Assembly (NCBI RefSeq): GCF_016808335.1
Contig: NC_053150.1
Coordinates: forward strand, 28,786,030 to 28,850,029
DNA from: Panicum virgatum
Lineage: Eukaryota > Streptophyta > Magnoliopsida > Poales > Poaceae
DNA length: 64,000 nt
Reading direction: 5' to 3'
A program made the translations under genes and the position numbers. Position 1 is the first letter of the stretch. Each line of letters starts with the position of its first letter. This document shows, one piece after another, positions 51,570 to 63,166 of this stretch. The notes under the pieces were generated by a model. It made no database searches. It worked only from the letters and a program-made list of their open reading frames with translations, and was not told where the DNA came from.

Positions 51570-54500
51570 TAGGCTTTCGGTATCTAGCTTTGCTGTAACA
51601 ATCAAACCACCACTTTTTGATGGTTCCAATTACAAACATTGGCGTTAGAGGCTTATACTATGGTTGACAGCATGATGCATGTAAGAGAGGGGAAGCATGA
51701 ACAGTTCACTCCAGAGAAAGGGAGTGTGTTCAATGAGGCTGATAACCTCTTTCGAGGCTGTGTCATTAGTGTTCTCGCTGAAAACCTGGTGGATTCTTAT
51801 ATCCGGCTACCAACTGGCAAAGCTTTGTGGGATGCTCTTGAGGCTAAATATGGAGTGTCTGATGCCGGCATTGAGTTATATGTGATGGAGCAGTTCCTTG
51901 ACTATAGGATGGTCGAAGACCGTTCTGTGGTCATGTGTGTTAAGCAAAAGATCTCAGAAATTGTAGCAAAGAGTCTCCATGTGTGTTACCCGATAAGTTT
52001 GTGGCCGGAGGTATTATCTCTAAACTGTCACCTTCTTGGAGGGACTTTGCTACTTCATTGAAACACAACAGACAGGAGTTCACCATAGATGGACTCATTG
52101 GGACTCTTGATGTTGAGGAGAAGGTGAGAGCAAAGGACATACATGGGAAAGGAGTTGTTGGTCCTTCAAGTGCCAATCTTGTTCAGAAGAACAATTCCCA
52201 CAAGAATAAGAAAAAGCCACCGCTGAACCAATCTAAGGCTAAGCAGACAACCACTTTCAAGAAAAAGAAGAAGAAGGAAGCTTGCTATTTGTGCGCGAGT
52301 AAGGAACACTTTGCTGCTAAGTGTCTAGAGCGCAAAGGCAAGAAGTCCGCCAACATGGTAATTAGCGAGTCTGGAGGAACATCGGGGTGCGGTAATTCAT
52401 TACCTTCAGTTCTTTCAGTATTTTGTTCACTCGAGTGGTGGGTTAACACTGGTGCTAATATTCATGTTTGTGCTGATGCTTCTTTGGTTTCTTCTTATCA
52501 GGTCGGAGGGACTTCCTCCTTGCTGATGGGGAACGGATCGCATGCGCGTGTTCTTGGTGTTGGTACGGTAAATATGAAGTTTATTTCGGGGAAGACCGTG
52601 CAGCTAAAGAACATACAGCATGTCCCCACCATCAAGAAGAATTTAGTCAGCGGCTCTCTACTGTATAGAGATGGTTTTAAGTTAGTCTTTGAGTCTAATA
52701 TATGTATCTTCTCTAAGTTTGGTACTTTCATTAGAAAAGATTATGAAAGCAGAGGCTTGTTCCGTCTTTCTTTGTCAGATGTTTGTAATAAAGTTGCGTA
52801 CAATAATATTAACGTTGATGAATCAAATGTTTGGCATTCGAGGCTTTGTCACATTAATTTTGGTTGTATGATGCGCTTAGCTAATCTGAGTTTAATTTCA
52901 AAATTTATCTTTGTCAAAAATTCTAAGTGCCATGTATGTGTTGAATCCAAACAAACTCGCAAGCCTCATAAGACCGCGCAGGCGAGGAGCTTGGCACCCT
53001 TAGAATTAATTCATTCCAATTTGTGCGAAATGAATGGCGTGTTGACAAAAGGTGGTAAAAGATATTTCATGACTTTGATCGATGACTGCACTAGATTTTG
53101 TTACATCTATTTGTTGAAGTGAAAAGATGAAGCTTTACACTACATTAAAATCTATAAAGCTGAAGTAGAAAACCAACTTGAGAGAAAGATCAAAAGAGTT
53201 AGGTCAGATCATGGTGGCGAGTACTTCTCAAATTTATTCACTTTATTCTGCGAGGAACATGAAATCATTCATGAGAGGACGCCTCCCTATTCACCTCAGT
53301 CAAATGGGTTGCCGAAAGAAAGAACCGCACTCTAACTGATTTGGTTAACGCCATGTTAGTTACAGCGAGACTTTCCAAGGAATGGTGGGGTGAGGTTATA
53401 TTGACTGCATGTCATGTCCTAAACTGTGTTCCTACAAAGAATAAAGAGATAACACCATTCGAGGAATGGGAGAAGAAAAGTCAAATGCTTTCATACTTAC
53501 GTACACGGAGTTGTTTGGCCAAAATGAGTGTGCCAATAACCAAGAAACGTAAGCTTGGACCTAAAATAGTGGATTGTGTCTTTCTAGGTTATGCTATTCA
53601 CAACGTTGTGTATAGATTTTTAATAGTGAAATTTGGAGTACCTGACATGCATGTTGGTACAATAATGGAGTCTAGAGATGCTACATTTTTTGAAAATATT
53701 TTTCCATGAGAAATGAAACAAATTCATCTAGGCAAGACTTTATCGAGGATGATAGCTCTGTTGAGCCGATAGAACACAATGAACCTACACTTGTGGAAAA
53801 TTCTGAGGATGATAACAATGATGCTCCTAGGAAGAGCAAGAGACAAAGGATTGTAAAGTCTTTTGGTGATGATTTCATTGTATACCTTATAGATGATGCA
53901 CTCAGAACCATTGAAGAGGCATATTCATCTCCTCGTGCTGACTATTGGAAGGAAGCAGTGAGGAGTGAGATGGATTCTATTATGTCTAATGGAACCTGGG
54001 ATTTTGTTGAACATCCATATGGGTGTAAACCTGTTGGATGGAAGTGGGTATTCAAGAAAAAGCTTAGGTCAGATGGTACTATTAAAAAGTACAAGACTAG
54101 GCTTCTGGCCAAGGGTTATACCCAAAAAGAAGGAGATGATTTCTTTGACACTTATTCACCGATTGCCCGATTGACCACAATTCGAGTGTTACTTTCCTTG
54201 GCAGCCTCTTATGGTCTTCTCGTTCATCAGATGCACGTTAAGACGGCTTTCCTCAATGGAGAGTTGGAAGAGGAGATCTATATGGATCAGCCAGATGAGT
54301 TTGTATTAAAGGGTCAAGAAAGAATGGTTTGTAAGTTGTTGAAATCTTTATATGGTCTCAAGCAAGCGCCTAAGCAGTGGCATGAAAAGTTCGACAGAAC
54401 TTTGGCGTCTGTTGGCTTTGTTGTGAACGAAGCTGACAAATATGTGTACTATCGCTTTGGTGGGGCTGAAGGAGTGATTTTGTGTTTGTATGTGGATGAC

Positions 54501-55432
54501 ATACTGATCTTTGGCACTAGCCTTAATGTGATTAAGGAAGTCAAAGACTTTTTATTTTAAAGTTTTGAGATGAAGAATCTGGGAGAAGCTGATGTTATCC
54601 TTAATATAAAGCTGGTAAAAGAGAGCAATGGTGGGGTGATTCTTACACCGTCTCACTATGTGGAGAAGGTGTTAAGTTGTTTCGGTTATAGCGACTATAA
54701 ATCTGTCTCAACACCATACGATGCCAATTTAATTCTAAAGAAGAATAAAAAGATAATGTGAGATCAGCTGAGATATTCTCATATCATTGGATCATTGATG
54801 TATTTAGCTAGTGCAACAAGACCTGACATCTCATTTGTTGTGAGCAAACTGAGCTGGTTTGATTCAAACCCGGGAGATGATCATTGGAAGGCTTTTGAAA
54901 GAGTAATGCGCTATCTAAAAGGCACAATGGACTATGAAATTCACTACACCGGGTACTAGAAGGGTATAGTGATTCAAACTGAATTTCTGATGCTGATGAG
55001 ATAAAAGCCACAAGTGGATATATGTTCACACTTGGTGGTAGAGCTGTTTTCTGGAAGTCTTGCAAGCATACCATCCTAACAAGGTCAACTATGGAAGCAG
55101 AACTCACAGTATTAGATACCGCCACTGTTGAGGCTGAGTGGCTTCGTGAGCTCCTTATGGACTTGCCGATAGTTGAAAAACAGATACCGGCAATTCTAAT
55201 GAACTGTGACAATCAAACAATTATTGTCAAGTTGAACAGTTCAAAGGATAACATGAAGTCAATAAGACATGTAAAAAGCCGGTTGAAATCTGTCAGAAAA
55301 TTAAGAAACTCTGGAGTAATAGTCTTGGACTATGTTCAAACGGCTAAAAATCTGGCAGATCAGTTTACAAACAATCTTTCACGGAATGTGATAGATAATG
55401 CATCTATGGAATTGGGCTTGATACCCACGTGA
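51570..55432 (+). pseudogene. Copia Gag-Pol, multiply broken
   Basis: Gag begins near 51590 (VTIKPPLFDGSNYKHW), with a stop soon after and a frameshift near 52000. It has a variant knuckle CYLCASKEHFAAKC (Glu in place of the usual Gly). Protease reads WWVNTGANIHVCAD, where the catalytic Asp of DTGA is Asn. Integrase has the zinc region (VWHSRLCHINFG and CHVCVESKQTRKPH), then LIHSNLCEMNG with Asn for the first catalytic Asp, and a stop at 53120. Later come RSDHGGEYFSN, PPYSPQSNGLPKERTA, and reverse transcriptase (GWKWVFKKKLRSDGTIKKYK, then LYVDDILIFG). RNase H follows ([20 protein letters not shown]). Stops at 53707, 54558, 54760 and 54957 and frameshifts near 53330 rule out function. It ends at 55432. 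Confidence 0.9.
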
Positions 55433-55976
55433 GTCATTCTATAGTGGTAACCTGTCCTATGTGATCGGAGATCCCGTGAAGTAGGATGGTGAAATAAACT
55501 AAAGTCTGACTGAGGGAAGAGAACCTTTGTAAAAAGGCTCATTCTGTGTATAAGGTGCATTTCTCTTCTAATCTGTATGACAGGTTGGTCTATACCTTAA
55601 TGTGTTCCAGATGGTTTCTTTAAAACAAATGAGTTGTTTTCTTGAAACAAAGATATTTTCCTACAGAACATCTGAAAGAAACACACCAATATGAGTCTGA
55701 CTACTGGTCATAGTCTATCAGAACTGGGTACTCTCTAGAAACTCATGAAAGGCCTGGAGTATGACTTATAAACTCCAAACTGTGGGGGTGCTTATGCAGC
55801 CTAGTACCAGTATAGGACTCTGGTCAAACTTATTTACACAAGACTGGCAATTCAAGACATAGTCCATTGTACAGTTGTGAATAAGTGTAGCATTTGTTCT
55901 AGATGGAAGTTTAACTTAATAGTCTCTGTAAACTGGTATATCAATGAGAGCATTTCTAGTATGGCTTGAAATTCTT

Positions 55977-55984
55977 GGTGGGGG
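55977..55984 (+). other. Polypurine tract of the Copia element
   Basis: GGTGGGGG one base before the TGTTGGAATT start of the 3' LTR. Confidence 0.75.
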
Positions 55985-56448
55985 TTGTTGGAATTATGGG
56001 TTTGGCCCATTTATTTTCATCAATGCAATTAAAAGAATTCAAAACCCACTATTAAATGCTAGCGAATCAATTGCTTAATTCCGTATCGGGATTTGAGGAG
56101 GATCTCAACCGACTTAAAGGGTGGACCCTGTGTACACCACTTGTGAAGCCGGTAAGAGGAGGTTGGTGAACCACACGCGCGCGCTCGCTCGCCTCGCCAA
56201 GCGGTCGGTCGGTGCGGTGCGAGGCGCAGCCGGACGGGCGGTTCGCGTGCGACGTGCTGAGCTGAGATGAGAACATTTTTGCTGTTGAATGCTGACAATA
56301 AAACATTGACAGTTACAGGTGAATGATGACACAGAATAAAATCTTGGCTGTTAATGAAATTCCTGTGATTCAATTGATACCAGTAACTGCCGCTTATCAA
56401 AGCACATTACACCGTCCAGGTTTGTTGAATCTGAGGCACCTCCACACC

Positions 56449-56456
56449 TATATAAA
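56449..56456 (+). promoter_or_regulatory. Candidate TATA box, first copy
   Basis: TATATAAA in the first unit of the 318-bp duplication of the 3' LTR. Confidence 0.5.
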
Positions 56457-56766
56457 CCAGCCCCTGAGTACCTGCTTAGGAGACCTCTCCCTTCTCCCTC
56501 AGCAGTTTTCTGCAATCTCGGGCGGTGCGGTGCGGTGCGAGGTGCTGTCGGACGGGCAGTGTGCGTGCGACGTGCTGAGCTGAGATGAGAACTTTTTTGC
56601 TGTTGAATGCTGACAATAAAACATTGACAGTTACAGGTGAATGACGACACAGAATAAAACCTTGGCTGTTAATAAGATTTCTGTGATTCAATTAATACCA
56701 GTAACTGCCGCTTATCAAAGCCCATTACACCGTCCAGGTTCGTTGAATCTGAGACACCTCCACACC

Positions 56767-56774
56767 TATATAAA
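56767..56774 (+). promoter_or_regulatory. Candidate TATA box, second copy
   Basis: TATATAAA in the second unit, 318 bases from the first; the duplicated sequence gives the LTR two potential start regions. Confidence 0.5.
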
Positions 56775-57358
56775 CCAGCCCCTGAGTACTTGCTTAGGAG
56801 ACCTCTCCCTTCTCCCTCAGTTGTTTTCTGCAATCTCCATCGCTAGCACTGCGCGCACAGTTCTAGCAAGAGTAGACCTCTGGAACCTCTGCTCGCTGAA
56901 GATCCTGCACGAGATAGCTGGCAATCAGGTTTTTGGGGAGCGTCTTTACGCGACTGCTCGCTCCCTGATCGATTACTTCGTCTACATCCCGGTGGCGTGA
57001 ACGACTACTTCGTCTACATCCCGGCAACCAGAACGACTACTTCGTCTACTTTCTGGTGATCGTTCGTGGGACTGCACTGCGAACATCATCCTGCATCGAC
57101 GTCATTTGGCTACTTCAAGCAAGACCAGTCGAATAGAATGTCTATTCCAGCAGTTAATGACGCAATCGGTGCCTCCGACACTGGTCCCTTCTTGGGGTAC
57201 AATCTGAAACTCATATGTTTCATTTTGTTCAATTTTGTGTTAATTTTGAACACTTGCACATGCTTAGTTTCACTCACTATAGTCATGGAAATATTATCTA
57301 ATTACACTATTAATTTTGAAATTAAAATATACCGAAAAAAATGAGTAGATTTCTAACA

Positions 57359-57363
57359 GATTA
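57359..57363. repeat. TSD GATTA, right copy
   Basis: Directly after the 3' LTR; identical to 50442-50446. Confidence 0.9.
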
Positions 57364-59681
57364 TTTGACTGATTGGTGGTGTCCAATAAAAGTACCTTTT
57401 TGTTCAGACTAACGAAGTGAAAGCCATTCATTTGCTCATTGTTCTTGTGATAGGCTGATGGCTATTAGCAACTAACTATTACTTTTTAGAGATCTGGACT
57501 TAAGATTATATTTTAGCGAAATCAATAAGTAGATGCTGGATAGTAAATTCAGTACTAGAGAGTTGGTGAACAGAGATCCGGTAGGAAATTTAATTTTTTA
57601 CAGATTTTGTATGAGATTTTAATCCTGCATATTTTCTTCTGGCCTGCAGATTTTCAGCAGTATAACCTCAGGATTGGTGACATATTAGTAGTTAGATATA
57701 TAGCAACCGCGATGGACACCTGTTACAACAAGTAACCGGTCCATTTTGGCGTTAACACTGCTTTCTCAATCAATATAGCTATCTGAGTTTTCTTTCTTTT
57801 CATGATTGTAGTATATCTGCTATCAAATGTATGCAGTTATGGGATATCAGCCTTGATCGCGGGGCAATATACTCTCAATCTGGCATTCTAAACATCAGAC
57901 TTAGCTTCTTAGCAATATATCTACCATCACTTCAAATGAAGTTAAGAAGAAGTTAGTGATGAATTATGTTCTTTTTTCTAAAGTTTTAAGTTATGAGTTT
58001 CTACGAGCAAGTATATTATTGTAACCTAATAACCTAACAAAACTTTTTTGTTTACACGATTGATGCTATCAAGTTTACGATTTGGGAAGGAGGAGGCAGC
58101 ACATATGCCTAGGTGAGGATGTTTCTGAATTTCTGTTGAAAAGCAATTGTTTTTCTCACTTGACGAGATCATACCCGTGAACTCCCGCATACCTGCCACG
58201 CCCACCCGACGATCCCGGCTGCGACCACGGGGCGCGCAAGAGCGCCGCCTCCGCCACACAGGCCAAGACAGCCACCCTGAACAGCTCGGCGTTAGGTTAA
58301 ATATATTTATACTACTTCAAAATAGAATTCCATTTTTACAATTATTTAAATTAATGAGGGTCGGAGATGCACCTCGCATTACCCATTTGCATTCGACACC
58401 CCGTAACACGATCGATGCATCGGCGAAGCACCGGTGGAAGGCGTCGTCGTAGACGACAGCGTACGTTGGTGTTGGTGCGCGTCGCAGCGTGGCGTCCACG
58501 CGCTTGGAGGGCTCAGGCCCATCTCGTGAATTGGTGGTGCACGTGGAGCGGCGGACTAGCTAGACTGGATGGATGATGGGCAATGTCAATGATGAGTTGG
58601 GCTTTGTTGGAGTAGCTCGCGAGACTATCTCTTTTTCTATCAGATAACTGGGCTGGGCTATAAATATTTGTACTGGTGCGGGCTGCTAATTCAGACAAAG
58701 GTCTAGCCTGTATCGTGCAGATGACCTTCTTGGTATCATGGGGGAGGCCAGTCATGTTTCCTACTTATAGTCATGTTTCCTACTTAGCAGTCCACACTCC
58801 TTTCTATCAAAGAAAAAACGATCGCATGATTTCATAATATTAGGATATATTTGAAAGATTTTTTTCTATTAATGTTAGCTGATGCAGCAAAGTCAAATCA
58901 TTGGTCTGCTCAACAATATTAGAGCCGTGATTTTGACAAGAATCAATAGTGCTTCCTAGCACAAAGGTTGGGCCTTATTAGTGCTTTGCTTAACCTCTTG
59001 GCCTACACAGTCTTTACAATAATAATCTTTCTATATACCTCCATTTTTCATGTTCTTTTGCGATAAGCCCATGACACCATCAAAAAGGCATTATGCTCTT
59101 GTGCTTTGCTGTGACACATTGTTTGTGAGAGAGTAATTAGATCTATTTTTCCTTCAAAGTGAAACCATCAAAGTAGAAGCTATGTAGATTTTACCTAGAG
59201 AATATTGAAATAATAATTAGCTTCACGATTTTTTTACCGATTCACTTAAATAAGGTCACCATGGCTCATTATATTGGATTCTTAGTTAATATTAACGTAA
59301 AGCACGTGCATGCCGCACGGGCCACCTTGCTAGTAAATATAAAGAGCAAAAATAATTGAAAATGTTTTTATTCTAGTTGGGTCCACTGTATCCCTCACGC
59401 TGGACCCGTCTGTCAGGTCGCAAGTTAGATAATGTTTCTACCTCATTTATTTTTTTCACCGTGGTCACCCATTACCTGCCCGCTATACCCGTTGTATCCG
59501 TCAAGCACGCTTTCCCTGTGAAATTTGGTCGCCAATTTGATCCCCTTCACCCATCCACATCGCGTTGCCGGCAGCCCTCCCCATCCTCGCTACTCTCCAT
59601 GCACCGCTCTTTGGCGAAGCGTGAGCATGCAGACTCGCTAGCGCGAAAGCGGAGCAGTAGACGAGGTGGCATCTGCGAGCG
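57364..59681. other. Intergenic sequence without a supported gene
   Basis: About 2.3 kb. Minus-strand frames at 58026-58259 and 58317-58499 (for example RRAPTPTYAVVYDDAFHRCF) look weakly protein-like but match nothing I know. The rest is AT-rich. Confidence 0.45.
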
Positions 59682-59690
59682 GGCTGGACC
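59682..59690. repeat. 9-bp TSD GGCTGGACC, left copy
   Basis: Identical to 60242-60250; nine bases is the target length of Mutator-type elements. Confidence 0.88.
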
Positions 59691-60241
59691 CAAGGTTTAC
59701 CAAACCGGTGGGAACACCGGTCAAACCGGTCCGGCCCGGTTCCGGTTTGGTCTGGTACCCAACCGGCCAAAATTCAAAATTTAAATTTAAATTCAAAAAA
59801 TGAAAAATTCTCAAAAAATTCCTAAAAATACTTCAAGGTGCAATGAATCTAATAGTGTCAAATTTTCTCAAAAATCGTTCATTTAGTATAGTTTGTGGGG
59901 ATTTAAAGTTAAATCAAAAAAAGAAAAAGAAAAAAATGGGCCGGCCCATTAAGGCCCATCGGTCAAACCGGCCGGTAAACCGGTCAAACCGGTCGGTAAA
60001 CCGGTAAAACCGACCGGTAAACCGGTTGCACGGGAGCTTTTGAATTTGGGTTTGAATTCAAACCGGTCAAACCGGCCTGTAAACCGGTAAACCGGTCGGA
60101 ACCGGTTGCACGGGATTTTTTGAATTTATTTGAATTTGGATTTGAATTCAACCGGTTTCCACCGGTTACCGGTCAAACCGGTCCGGTAAACCGCTACCGG
60201 AGGGCGGCGGTTTGACCGGACCGGTCGGTTTGGTTAACCCT
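59691..60241. mobile_element. Mutator-type MITE with ACCGGT-rich subterminal arrays
   Basis: 551 bp with ends CAAGGTTTACCAAACCG and (inverted) CAGGGTTAACCAAACCG, two mismatches in 17, and a perfect 9-bp TSD, which places it with Mutator-like elements. It is packed with AACCGGT, GGTCAAACCGGT and GGTAAACCGG words (about 30 CCGG sites), including a duplicated block with TTGAATTTGGGTTTGAATTC. It encodes nothing. Confidence 0.88.
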
Positions 60242-60250
60242 GGCTGGACC
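60242..60250. repeat. 9-bp TSD GGCTGGACC, right copy
   Basis: Identical to 59682-59690. Confidence 0.88.
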
Positions 60251-60419
60251 TCCCTCTCTTTATCCACCTCTCCTTCCCATATATATCGCCTCAATAGTGG
60301 CTGCAGTCGCGGCCGGCTTCACCAACTTTCATGGAATGAGATTGCTGCTTCCGTGAATGTGGTGCCATCCTCGAGGGAAAGCTCATGCATCGCTTGTTGA
60401 AGTATTAGGCAATTGCATG

Positions 60420-61311
60420 ATTAAATTTCAAAATAAATAAATCATGAACATAATAAGATCTAGTATGAACAGCTCTATCATACTAGTGACCAGACATAGC
60501 ATAATCACGATCTCAGAAAACATGATAAAAACTCGATTAAATTTCTGTGCACGTACTAAGCAGGTGCCGTCGGGAAGATGAACGGTGCTGATAGGACGAA
60601 GAAGGTCCTGCGGAAGGAGTGCAGCAGGCAGTGTTGCAAACAACGATACGCTGCAGCGCCTGACTTAGACGGAGGAGCCGTGGCAAAGATGTTGAGCAAT
60701 CGCACTTGGCACTTTCCAAAAACATTATTCATGATTTGTAGAGGTAGCTTACAGGTGGTGGCAGCCCTATTTTGTGCCATCGCAATCCTCCACGTTCGGT
60801 TAGGGGGTAGGAGGTCCATAAAATATCGTGATGGTTCGGTCAAATTTATCTACCAATCATGAGGGGTCTCCCGATAGTACTAGGTTGACTAAACTTAGGT
60901 TAATCATGTGTAAAGTATAAAGTACAATGTAAGCAGTATAACTAACTTGAGTACATTAAAACCCGAGCTGCTAACTTCTTCCTATCTCCCTACTTTTATC
61001 TTGTTTTGAGTTGAGTTTGAATTTGTGTGTCACACTACATTTACCCATTATTTATCTTACCTCTGTTTATGCAATTGAATATTCCATTGAGATTAGTTCA
61101 TTTACTTGCCTACACAACTTAGCCGCCGCCTTCCCCGCGGAAATATATATAAATGACACTCCGAAATACTCTCGAGTAAAATGCTACAGCATTATTCCGT
61201 GCACTTGCGGAATGATCCATACTTCATGAAATACTTGTACCTTATTTCGAATCTACAAGTGTTGCTGACTAGGAGTACCTAACCTAGCAGTGGCACTGGT
61301 AGATGCCAACA
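60420..61311 (+). repeat. Athila-type LTR, 3' portion (start not defined)
   Basis: Ends GATGCCAACA at 61311, followed by the spacer AGCATTTC and a tRNA-Asp PBS, the same junction as in the Athila-type element at 28061-28087. A GTGCACTTGCGGAATG stretch near 61180-61196 matches the GTGCTTGCGGATTC feature of the LTR at 36770-38250. The block GGTAGCTTACAGGTGGTGGC (60741-60760 region) resembles 37790-37810. The upstream end could not be found. Confidence 0.55.
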
Positions 61312-61319
61312 AGCATTTC

Positions 61320-61337
61320 TGGCATCACTGCCAGAGA
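61320..61337 (+). other. CpG-decayed tRNA-Asp primer binding site
   Basis: TGGCATCACTGCCAGAGA differs from the canonical tRNA-Asp PBS mostly by C-to-T and G-to-A changes, as expected from decay of methylated cytosine. The 8-base spacer from the LTR end matches the copy at 28079-28086. Confidence 0.6.
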
Positions 61338-61383
61338 TGGGTATAATAACCTTGTATCTAGAGATGACATTACGAAATACCAA

Positions 61384-61900
61384 CATGCTCCGATGCGAAT
61401 CGATGACTTCGCGCGCCTGTTGTACGACCCTCTCCCGTTCGTCATCGGCGTCGAGGATCCGATGCACGTGGGTGATTTTTGGTTCCTGCGCGCCAAATCT
61501 CCCTGCAAGCACCATTGAGATATACCCCCGAATCCCCCGTCGGCCAACCCTAGCGGCAGGAAGAGAAGCGAGCGGCGGTGGCGGACACACCATGCAGTAG
61601 GAACAGAAGCGGGTGGTGGTGCGGGAGCTGCTCAAGGCGGATGCGCGCTGCGGGAGCGAAGGGCCAAGGCAGCGTCGCAGAAGTGGAAGGCCACGGTGGG
61701 AGCTGCTGCGGCGCTGGAGCAGAAGCGGAAGAACACGGGGGGAGCTGCAGCGGCGCTGGAGCAAATGAGTTCCGGCCATGCCGCCCATGCGCTGGAGTAG
61801 AATGGAGCAAGCGCATTTTCGGCAGCTACTCCTCCGATTTCATTGACCACCGGAAGTTGCTTCTTCAATGGTTGTGGCAGCTTCTTCAGCAGTAGCCCTT
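61384..61900 (-). pseudogene. GC-rich exon-like fragment, unrecognised
   Basis: A minus-strand frame 61279-61788 includes GAQEPKITHVHRILDADDER followed by ERVVQQAREVIDSHRSM, which looks like a genuine protein segment, preceded by a low-complexity region encoded by a repeat around GGAGCTGCAGCGGCGCTGGAGC (61620-61760). It sits directly after the Athila internal start, so its link to a gene is unclear. No family recognised. Confidence 0.3.
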
Positions 61901-62149
61901 TGTCTCAACCATGGATGCTATCTTCAGATCCTTCAACATGCATGGTATTCATTCATACTCAATTTTACTCTCAATTTTGGTCAATATTGCTCAAATGAAC
62001 CATTGGAGAAAGCCATCGTCCTCTTTCTGGCTATACAGAAAAAGCATTGCATCACTATTGTTGTTGTTTGTTTCAGAGCTTCGATTAGGTTGCTGTTTGT
62101 TTTAGAGGCTTAATGAGATGATGCTATTCAACTGATTCTCATCTTCATC

Positions 62150-62525
62150 TTTTTTTTTGGAAATGGGAAGCCTTATTAATTTCAAGACAATTACATCAAG
62201 GTGATAGAACATCCTGAGATCCCCCCGACCTCTGCCAGAAGGCACACAGCTCATCATAAAAGAGCAACAAAAAATTCAAGGCACACTAATGACTATCAAT
62301 TCGAAGACTAGACTGCCACCTATGTGCCCGGGTAAAAAACTCCTTGGCCACCTGCGCCAAATACCGAGAAGCCGCTACAACGACTTCCTGGGAAGAAGAC
62401 TTCTGCAGGACAGCCCAAGTACGTAGCCAATGAGTAGTTAAAGAGATGACCTGCAAAAAAGAAGTGTGTTTGTTTTCAAAGATAAATGCATTTCTACCGA
62501 GCCACAAAGACCAACATAAAGCTCA
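62150..62525 (-). pseudogene. 5'-truncated LINE, C-terminal end with poly(A)
   Basis: On the minus strand the frame 62507-62286 reads MWLGRNAFIFENKHTSFLQV, then TTHWLRTWAVLQKSSSQEVV and ends RAHRWQSSLRIDSH. This resembles the zf-RVT region and tail at the end of plant L1-type LINE reverse transcriptases (WLGRN.FIF and WLR.WA.LQK). About 130 bases of 3' UTR and a run of A residues (plus-strand T run 62150-62158) follow. Only the tail is present, typical of incomplete reverse transcription. No TSD was found. Confidence 0.65.
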
Positions 62526-63160
62526 TGCTCCCAAAAGGATCAAAGATTTTAAGTTCAACTGAATTCCATCTATCTAGTGCCCAAACATATCATCCACACT
62601 GTGGAGTCTAGGAAGTCCCCAAGCTGCATATGTGTTTCTTTGGGAACTGCTATGCTATTAAATTGCAAGCCAACTGATTGCGTTATTTTTATGTTCTTAA
62701 CTCGTGACCTATGCTTGCTTTGGAATATTTATTAGCATGGCAGATGCAACTTCCTTATTCTTTGTTTGTAAAGTTCTATAGCAGGATTATGTAAATAAAG
62801 TTCTTCATATGTGCATTCTAATATCAGGCGGCCTTTACAAACCATATGTTGTGTACATATTCAGTTACAAAGACCAGCTGAAATTAGTGAAGATGGGCTG
62901 CTAATAGCTTAATGATAGGCTGTGTTTATGTCACATTACAGCATTGTACTTCAAGATGGATCTGGCTTACCAAATGATTAGTGCTGGTTTGCTCTCGATA
63001 GCTACCCTTTAGGTTCTTTGGGCTTTTGTTGACATAAATTATTTGTTTATAGAAATGTTGACACAAAAGCAGCACACCGATATGAATTGGCAAATATTAT
63101 TTTAGTAGGTTTAGCACTAGTTGTAGCAACTAAAGAAATTTTGTGCAGAAAGGGCACTTC
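62526..63160. other. No recognised feature
   Basis: AT-rich intergenic sequence of about 630 bases with no long frame or clear repeat. Confidence 0.5.
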
Positions 63161-63166
63161 ATTGCG

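Larger units (their letters stand above)
50447..57358 (+). mobile_element. Complete but inactive Ty1/Copia element
   Basis: 6912 bp bounded by LTRs 50447-51546 and 55986-57358 with a perfect 5-bp TSD GATTA (50442-50446 and 57359-57363). Both LTRs start TGTTGGAATTATGGG and end GATTTCTAACA. The internal region carries gag, protease, integrase, reverse transcriptase and RNase H in the Copia order, all broken by stops and frameshifts. The usual tRNA-Met PBS is absent after the 5' LTR. The two LTRs differ strongly in internal structure despite the intact TSD. Confidence 0.93.
55986..57358 (+). repeat. 3' LTR of the Copia element (two promoter modules)
   Basis: 1373 bp. A 318-bp tandem duplication repeats the block from GTGCGACGTGCTGAGCTGAG to CCCTCAG, giving two TATATAAACCAGCC boxes (56449 and 56767). 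The unit copies differ by a few per cent, so the duplication is not fresh. The last 250 bases include a short ATG frame (MSIPAVNDAIGASDTG) in the transcribed leader, also present in the 5' LTR. Confidence 0.88.

Noticed and set aside
62100..62160. TSD for the LINE fragment
   Set aside because: No convincing duplication of the sequence before the T run (CTCATCTTCATC) was found near 62520, so the 5' boundary of the LINE was left approximate.
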